Assembly (NCBI GenBank): GCA_045645805.1
Contig: JAZRJL010000026.1
Location: 1 to 47,150 of the forward strand
Source of the DNA: SIG440 sp045645805
GTDB taxonomy: Bacteria; Bacillota; Clostridia; Monoglobales; Monoglobaceae
Length of the DNA stretch: 47,150 nucleotides
Direction: 5' to 3'
This document shows positions 42,224 to 47,150 of the stretch, in pieces. Within the stretch, counting starts at the first letter, position 1; each line of letters opens with the position of its first letter. Made by a program: the position numbers and the translations under genes. The notes under the pieces are model-generated. The model ran no database searches, had not been told where the DNA came from, and saw only the letters and a list, made by a program, of their open reading frames with translations.

Positions 42224-43540
42224 ATGAAGTTTAAGGCATTTGTTGCAACATATTCACCACAAACCGGTGAAATGACAAATAAGCATAATTATTTCATGAA
42301 CGGACTCGTCAAGGACGATTTAAGTGAGACCGATTGTGCGGACGTATGTGATATTTCAGAAATGAGAAATTTGTATGCATTGACCGATGGCAGCAACAGC
42401 TCTGCCCGTGGTGAGGATGCGGCTTTTTTGTGTGTTGAAATAATGCGAAATATTGTTGGATCCAATTTTGTTCGTGAAAGTGAAGAATATTTCAGTTCTG
42501 CAAATGATATAGTAAAAGGGCAAGCTTTTGAGGGCAGCGGAGCATGTTCGGCTGTGGATATGGCGGCAGTATATATTTATGGAAACACAGCTACCGCATA
42601 TAATATTGGAGATGTCTCAGTTTTTCATTTCCAAGATAAAGAACTGAAAAAGCTTTCGGGCAAAAGCCCTGATACTGTTGAAGTTGAGGAACTTGTTAAT
42701 AATGATGGTAAGCTTGCACTCGAAAAGGTTTCCAAAAAGACTTCCCCGCATATTGGTTATTTATCTGATGAATGTCAGATTGTGCCATATGTTTCGGAAA
42801 AAACCAAGGTTAAAAAAGGTGATTATATTGCTCTTATCAGCAAAGAGGTATCAGCCCTGCTTACTGAAAAGGAAATTTCTGCAGTTTTGTCTGATTCCCA
42901 AATTATTGCAGAGGAAAAAGCGATTGAACTTGTGAATCGTGCCTGCGATAAAAAAGCTGAAGGCAATTATACTGTTCAATTAATACATGCTACAGGCCGT
43001 TCTGTTGTCAGAGAGTTAAGGGTAGCTTTCGGAATGCTGTTGGCAACCTTAATAATTGCTATGACTATATTTTTTGTCCAGCCGTATGCATCGCAAATTG
43101 GAGAGTCTGTGACCAATGCATTTTATTCGGTAGTGCTTTTTTTGTCGGGACACTCAAGCGATAAAGAAACAAATATTGAAACTGTCGAACCCTGGGTTCC
43201 TATTTCTGATGAGGTTAATGAGGAAGAACAAATATCTGTGGATGAGCCAACTGAAGAAGCAGAGAAAACGGAAGAAGAATCAAAACCAGAAACTTCAGTT
43301 CCGGCAAGTACGACATATAAGCAACCTGTTTCAGCGCCTAAGCCTACTTCCGTTAACCCGGCAACCGAAAATGAAGTAGAGCCTCCAACGGCAGAGGAAA
43401 GCACAGACAAATCGGTAGAGGAAAGCACAGCCAAACCGGTAGAGGAAAGCACAGCCAAACCGGTAGAGAGTGTGCCTGAACCATCGGAACCGCCGCAGGT
43501 GGATAACAGTGATGTAGAATTACCTATTAATTTTAATTAA
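42224..43540 (+). CDS. Membrane-anchored degenerate PP2C-like protein
   Basis: A 438-residue protein in three parts. Residues 1-258 follow the PP2C phosphatase plan: LTDGSNSSARGEDAA near 54-68 stands where DGMGG is expected, AYNIGDVSVFHF near 125-136 matches the GD motif, and EGNYTVQLIHA near 247 stands where DNITV is expected. Two of the metal-binding positions are changed, so activity is doubtful. A transmembrane helix lies at about 267-288. The outer tail (290-438) is low-complexity Glu, Pro, Thr and Ser with three 8-residue repeats. It sits right after sigF, where a SpoIIE-type phosphatase link is tempting, but it has its own sigma-A promoter and no SpoIIE-like membrane domain. Role unknown. 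Confidence 0.65.
   Translation: MKFKAFVATYSPQTGEMTNKHNYFMNGLVKDDLSETDCADVCDISEMRNLYALTDGSNSSARGEDAAFLCVEIMRNIVGSNFVRESEEYFSSANDIVKGQAFEGSGACSAVDMAAVYIYGNTATAYNIGDVSVFHFQDKELKKLSGKSPDTVEVEELVNNDGKLALEKVSKKTSPHIGYLSDECQIVPYVSEKTKVKKGDYIALISKEVSALLTEKEISAVLSDSQIIAEEKAIELVNRACDKKAEGNYTVQLIHATGRSVVRELRVAFGMLLATLIIAMTIFFVQPYASQIGESVTNAFYSVVLFLSGHSSDKETNIETVEPWVPISDEVNEEEQISVDEPTEEAEKTEEESKPETSVPASTTYKQPVSAPKPTSVNPATENEVEPPTAEESTDKSVEESTAKPVEESTAKPVESVPEPSEPPQVDNSDVELPINFN
43394..43465 (+). repeat. Three tandem 24-bp units in the PP2C-like tail
   Basis: Units at 43394-43417, 43418-43441 and 43442-43465 encode EESTDKSV, EESTAKPV and EESTAKPV. The last two are identical, so the array is recent and may vary in copy number. 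Confidence 0.85.
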
Positions 43541-43542
43541 GG

Positions 43543-43600
43543 GGCTGATGCCCGCATCGGTCTGGAAAAAGAATGATGTGGGTGTTAGTCTCTATTTTGT
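43543..43600 (+). terminator. Long hairpin terminator after the PP2C-like gene
   Basis: GGCTGATGCCCGCATC (43543-43558) can pair over its whole length with GATGTGGGTGTTAGTC (43575-43590), using several G-U pairs. TCTATTTTGTTT follows. Confidence 0.65.
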
Positions 43601-43620
43601 TTATAGGGTGACGTGATAAT

Positions 43621-43869
43621 ATGAGTTGTAAATATTTTGAAAACAGAGATTGTGAGTATTATCCCTGTCATGATATGGAAAACTTAAACTGTATGTTTTG
43701 TTTTTGTCCGCTTTACAGTATGGATTGCGGAGGAAATTTTTTAATGATTGAAGACAAAGAAGGTATGATTATTAAGGATTGCAGCAAATGTCTTATTCCT
43801 CATTCAAAAAACGGGTATGATTATATAATAGAGAAACTGCAACATACAAATAAAAAAGAAGGTGTCTGA
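43621..43869 (+). CDS. Cysteine-rich small domain protein
   Basis: An 82-residue protein with nine cysteines: CKYFENRDCEYYPCH, then NCMFCFCPLY, DCGG and DCSKCLIPH. The spacing matches the Cys-rich small domain family, thought to bind zinc or iron-sulfur; its function is unknown. It ends 1 base before the ligA ATG and includes the ligA ribosome site, so the two are probably co-translated. Confidence 0.85.
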   Translation: MSCKYFENRDCEYYPCHDMENLNCMFCFCPLYSMDCGGNFLMIEDKEGMIIKDCSKCLIPHSKNGYDYIIEKLQHTNKKEGV

Positions 43870-43870
43870 A

Positions 43871-45847
43871 ATGGATGTAAAACAAGAAATTCTGAATTTA
43901 AGAACAGAGCTTGAAATGCACAATCATAATTATTATGTTTTAGATAATCCAACAATTTCAGATTTTGAATATGACGCACTTATGCAAAGGCTTATTAAGC
44001 TTGAGGAGGAAAATCCTGAGCTTGCTGATGAAAATTCACCTACAAGACGAGTTGGAGGTGCGGTTCTAAGTGAGTTCGAGCAGGTGCAGCATCTTGTACC
44101 TATGCAAAGCCTTGGTGACGTGTTTTCATATGATGAACTTATGGAATTTGATAAAAGGGTTAAACAGGGTCTTGATGATGCAGATTGTGAGTATGTTGTT
44201 GAAATGAAAATCGACGGACTTTCGGTATCCCTTGAATATGAAAATGGCAGATTTATGCGTGGCTCTACACGTGGTGACGGGAATGTTGGCGAGGATATAA
44301 CCGAAAACTTAAAAACTATTAAATCTATTCCTATGTCTATTGCTGAAACAGGCAGACTTGAAGTAAGGGGCGAGGTTTATATGCCTCGTAAAAGTTTTGA
44401 AGAAGTAAATGATGAGAAAAAACAGCTTGGCGAGCCGCTTTTTGCCAATCCCCGAAATGCTGCGGCGGGTTCACTCAGACAGCTTGACAGCAGAATTGCT
44501 GCAAAACGTAAGCTTGATGTTTTTATATTCAATATTCAGTCTGCACCTGATGGTTTTTCACAAACACATAGTCAGGGTCTTGAAAAACTGCAAAGTCTAG
44601 GCTTTAAGGTAAGTCCAAAGCGGACGGTTGTCAAGTCTATGGAAGATGCATATCTTGAAATACTTAAAATAGGTGAAATGCGTTCAGAATTGCCCTTTGA
44701 TATTGATGGTTCTGTTGTCAAGGTTGACAGTCTTGCTCAAAGAGAGCTTCTTGGTACAACAACAAAGGTCCCAAAGTGGGCGATTGCTTATAAATTCCCT
44801 GCTGAACAGCAGGAAACCTTGCTTGAGGATATCGTTGTCCAGGTTGGCAGAACAGGTGTAATTACACCCAATGCGGTGTTGACTCCTGTTAAGGTTTCAG
44901 GCTCAACAGTCAGCCGTGCAACTCTCCATAACGAGGATTTTATAAAGGCAAAGGATATCCGTATCGGTGACAGAGTTTTGATACAAAAAGCGGGAGATAT
45001 TATCCCTGAGGTTGTGTCAGTGTTAAAGGACAAGCGGACAGGTGATGAGAAGGTATACAAAATGCCTACCCATTGTCCTGCCTGCGGAGAAGAGCTTTTT
45101 CGCGAAGATGGCGAAGCAGCTCTCAGGTGTGTAAGCACAAACTGCCCTGCACAAAGGCTTCGCAGTATAATTCATTTTGCTTCAAGAGGTGCAATGGATA
45201 TCGAGGGGCTTGGCGATGCTGTGGTTGAACAGCTTGTTGATGAGGGACTTGTAAAAAGCACGGCTGATTTGTTCTATTTAAAGGTTGAGGATTTAATCGG
45301 CCTTGAACGCTTTGCTCAAAAGTCTGCACAAAACCTTGTTGATGCGATTGAAAAGGCAAAGGAAAACTCCCTTGATAAGCTGCTCTGCGGTCTTGGTATA
45401 CGTTTAATTGGTGCAAAGGGAGCAAAGTCAATTGCTGCTCATTTTGGAAACATTGATAACATTATGTCTGCAACAGTGGAAGAACTTTTGCAGATAGACG
45501 ATGTTGGTGAAAAAATGGCTGAAAGTATAGTCCATTATTTTAATGAGCCTGAAACAAGGGAACTGATTGAAAAAATGAAAGCCGCAGGAGTAAATATGGT
45601 TGCTGAAAAGCAAAATATTGGTGATAAATTAAGCGGAAAGACCTTTGTGCTGACAGGGACACTCCCATCACTTAAACGAACAGATGCACAAAAAATAATT
45701 GAAGAAAACGGCGGGAAGGTATCAGGCTCGGTATCCAAAAAGACCGACTTTGTTGTTGCCGGTGAGGAGGCAGGAAGCAAGCTTGAAAAAGCACAAAGTC
45801 TTGGCGTTGCTGTTATTTCGGAAGAGGATTTGCTTGGTATGATATAA
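43871..45847 (+). CDS. ligA: NAD-dependent DNA ligase
   Basis: A 658-residue ligase from the chosen start. The catalytic Lys is in EMKIDGLSVSLEYENG near 112. The OB-fold has VQVGRTGVITPNAVLTPV near 320. A zinc finger has CPACGEEL and CVSTNCPAQ near 400-430. Helix-hairpin-helix repeats follow, and a BRCT domain lies at 580-658 (GKTFVLTGTLPSLKRTDAQK). The ATG at 43871 is preferred over the GTG at 43862 because GAAGG lies 8 bases before it. It is essential for joining Okazaki fragments. Confidence 0.96.
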   Translation: MDVKQEILNLRTELEMHNHNYYVLDNPTISDFEYDALMQRLIKLEEENPELADENSPTRRVGGAVLSEFEQVQHLVPMQSLGDVFSYDELMEFDKRVKQGLDDADCEYVVEMKIDGLSVSLEYENGRFMRGSTRGDGNVGEDITENLKTIKSIPMSIAETGRLEVRGEVYMPRKSFEEVNDEKKQLGEPLFANPRNAAAGSLRQLDSRIAAKRKLDVFIFNIQSAPDGFSQTHSQGLEKLQSLGFKVSPKRTVVKSMEDAYLEILKIGEMRSELPFDIDGSVVKVDSLAQRELLGTTTKVPKWAIAYKFPAEQQETLLEDIVVQVGRTGVITPNAVLTPVKVSGSTVSRATLHNEDFIKAKDIRIGDRVLIQKAGDIIPEVVSVLKDKRTGDEKVYKMPTHCPACGEELFREDGEAALRCVSTNCPAQRLRSIIHFASRGAMDIEGLGDAVVEQLVDEGLVKSTADLFYLKVEDLIGLERFAQKSAQNLVDAIEKAKENSLDKLLCGLGIRLIGAKGAKSIAAHFGNIDNIMSATVEELLQIDDVGEKMAESIVHYFNEPETRELIEKMKAAGVNMVAEKQNIGDKLSGKTFVLTGTLPSLKRTDAQKIIEENGGKVSGSVSKKTDFVVAGEEAGSKLEKAQSLGVAVISEEDLLGMI

Positions 45848-45850
45848 ATA

Positions 45851-45880
45851 ATCAGCGGACATCTGTCCGCTGATTTTTTC
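45851..45880 (+). terminator. ligA terminator
   Basis: ATCAGCGGACA (45851-45861) pairs perfectly with TGTCCGCTGAT (45864-45874), followed by five T and TTCTT. Confidence 0.9.
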
Positions 45881-45890
45881 TTATACAAGT

Positions 45891-45921
45891 AAAAAATACC
45901 GCCAAAGCGACGGTATTTTTT
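45891..45921 (-). terminator. Terminator facing the fucose isomerase gene
   Basis: AAAAAATACCG (45891-45901) pairs with CGGTATTTTTT (45911-45921). It lies 15 bases past the convergent minus-strand stop. Confidence 0.85.
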
Positions 45922-45935
45922 AAATTATAAATAAA

Positions 45936-47150
45936 TTATCTGATGTTTTTATACATAGGACCGTAAGCTTGACAAGCGCGGTAGTCCTGACCCTCTTTGT
46001 CCATGCCAAATGCGTTCCAAGCGGCAGGTCTAAAGATTTTATCTTCAGGTACGTTGTGCATACAAACAGGAATTCTAAGCATTGAGCAAAGAGTAATAAG
46101 GTCTGCGCCGATATGACCATAGCTGATAGCACCGTGGTTTGCACCCCAGTTGTTCATTACGTCATATGCGGTTTTGAATGCACCCTCACCTGTAACTCTT
46201 GGAACAAACCAAGTGCAGGGCCATGTGTAGTCTGTTCTCTTCCAGAGAACATCTGAAACCTCGTCAGGAAGGTTGATTGTCCAACCTTCTGCAATCTGGA
46301 GAACAGGACCAAGACCCTTAACAAGATTAAGTCTTATCATTGTTGCAGGCATTTCAGCTCTGGTCAAAAATCTTGATGAATAACCGCCGCCGCGGAAGTA
46401 GCCAAGGTCAGCCATATTCCATGTGGTTGCAGCCATAACTGCATCGCAGTCAGCATCGGTCATATCATACCATTCCTTCATAATGCCGTTGCCGTTTTCG
46501 TCCTTAACCTCACCGCAGGCATCAAGACAGCAGGCACCTGAGTTGATAAGGTGGATAAAGCCGTCAGCTTCCTTAGCCTTGCCTGTGATTTCATAACCGG
46601 CAGCTTTCTTTACGGCATCACCGCTCCAGTAGGTTCTTACATCGGCAAACATCTGAGGTCTGTTGGTAAGAAGTTTGCCAAACAGCATTCCCATACCGTT
46701 TAAAACGTCATTCTCGGTTGCAAGAACATACGGCTCTCTTGCACCGTTCCAGTCAAAGGATGTGTTGAGCATTGCTTCGGGGAAGTCGCAGTTGGGATAA
46801 AAGTCTGTCCACTGTCTCTGCCCCTGGAAACCTGCCGCAATGGCATTGTGGCCTACCATTTCTTCCTCTCTGCCCTTAGGAAGATTTTTATTTCCTCTCA
46901 TTAAATCTTTAATGATAACTGCCATTTTAACAACAAACTCGAACTGTTTTTCTTTTTCCTCTTCGCTCATTTTAATTTCGTCGGGATTTTTATCGAAACC
47001 TATGGTGCAGGTTTCCTTTGCCCATTTGAGCGCCTTTTGGAATTCTTCTTCGTCATATATACCTTCACTCATTCGACGGATAATTTCTACCTCGTCTACA
47101 GATTCAACTCTCATGCCCAGATAAGACTCAAGGAAATCAGAATCGATAAT
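45936..47150 (-). CDS. fucI: L-fucose isomerase, C-terminal part (5' end outside window)
   Basis: The frame runs to the window edge; about 404 residues are visible of a protein usually near 590. Recognisable blocks are DFLESYLGMRVESVDEVEI near the edge, then GFQGQRQWTDFYPN, SFDWNGAREPYVLATENDV, WSGDAVKKAAGYEITG and the C-terminal GHIGADLITLCSMLRIPV. The enzyme turns L-fucose into L-fuculose, using Mn2+. Glu in the REPYVLATEND block and Asp in the edge block lie in the metal site of the family. This points to host-glycan use, fitting a gut habitat, which is inference. Confidence 0.92.
   Translation of the reverse strand: MIDSDFLESYLGMRVESVDEVEIIRRMSEGIYDEEEFQKALKWAKETCTIGFDKNPDEIKMSEEEKEKQFEFVVKMAVIIKDLMRGNKNLPKGREEEMVGHNAIAAGFQGQRQWTDFYPNCDFPEAMLNTSFDWNGAREPYVLATENDVLNGMGMLFGKLLTNRPQMFADVRTYWSGDAVKKAAGYEITGKAKEADGFIHLINSGACCLDACGEVKDENGNGIMKEWYDMTDADCDAVMAATTWNMADLGYFRGGGYSSRFLTRAEMPATMIRLNLVKGLGPVLQIAEGWTINLPDEVSDVLWKRTDYTWPCTWFVPRVTGEGAFKTAYDVMNNWGANHGAISYGHIGADLITLCSMLRIPVCMHNVPEDKIFRPAAWNAFGMDKEGQDYRACQAYGPMYKNIR

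Noticed and set aside
43123..43458. Ser/Val-rich minus-strand frame opposite the PP2C-like tail
   Set aside because: It is the antisense of the low-complexity Glu/Thr/Pro tail and its 24-bp repeats.
1..47150. tRNA, rRNA genes, insertion sequences or CRISPR arrays
   Set aside because: No cloverleaf with a TTC loop, no rRNA segments, no IS transposase and no regularly spaced repeats were found by eye.

Overview
The window is AT-rich DNA from a spore-forming member of the Clostridia (Firmicutes). Evidence for this includes SpoIVB, the SpoIIAA-SpoIIAB-SigF set, RNase J, strong AGGAGG ribosome sites, and sigma-A promoters of the form TTGACA-N17-TAAAAT. It contains two stretches of foreign DNA joined to ordinary housekeeping chromosome.

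1 to about 10,960: an integrative mobilizable element whose left end lies outside the window. It carries a tight three-gene dynamin-like GTPase cassette (9-3791), a small cytosolic protein and a secreted InlB-repeat protein (3936-4817), and a zinc-finger protein facing a RepA-like ATPase across a shared operator region (5091-7048). A GC-rich oriT candidate, mobC, a relaxase gene broken by a 2-bp insertion inside its HNH motif, and a MobB-like gene nested in the relaxase follow. A strongly folded non-coding stretch (8781-9018) and a large serine recombinase (9430-10962) end the element. The recombinase abuts the cut-off 3' end of a host gene (10961-11119), whose 5' part should lie left of the window.

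11,120 to 19,930: host genes, then a 6.6 kb island (12147-18771) inside the sporulation protease gene spoIVB. The crossover is a 22-bp repeat encoding the catalytic GxSGSP motif. A displaced spoIVB 3' end (12016-12146) and the 3' end now joined to the gene encode the same 42 residues but differ at nine bases, all synonymous. The island carries, on the minus strand, two orphan tandem-Phd proteins, a DUF5986-like protein, an XRE-ImmA regulator, a KilA-N protein, a miniature colicin-E3-type rRNase toxin, its overlapping putative antitoxin, and a second ImmA/IrrE protease. No integrase is visible in it.

19,800 to 47,150: conserved chromosome. It holds an Asn-rich 35-aa microprotein, a possible spore-coat protein, an NhaC-type antiporter, a histidine phosphatase, 5-formyl-THF cyclo-ligase and truA. 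A structured 6S-like RNA candidate (24079-24254), a WG-repeat/SLH surface protein, RNase J, lon-engB, and a tRNA-synthetase cluster (hisS, aspS, a DUF4340 protein, tyrS, valS) follow. The window closes with the spoIIA operon (spoIIAA, spoIIAB, sigF), a membrane-anchored degenerate PP2C-like protein, a Cys-rich small protein, ligA, and the 3' part of L-fucose isomerase.

The most notable points are the spoIVB active-site insertion with a synonymous replacement 3' end, the E3-like mini-toxin operon, the GTPase cassette, the nested mobB, and the two structured RNA candidates. All family calls come from reading motifs by eye; no database search was run.
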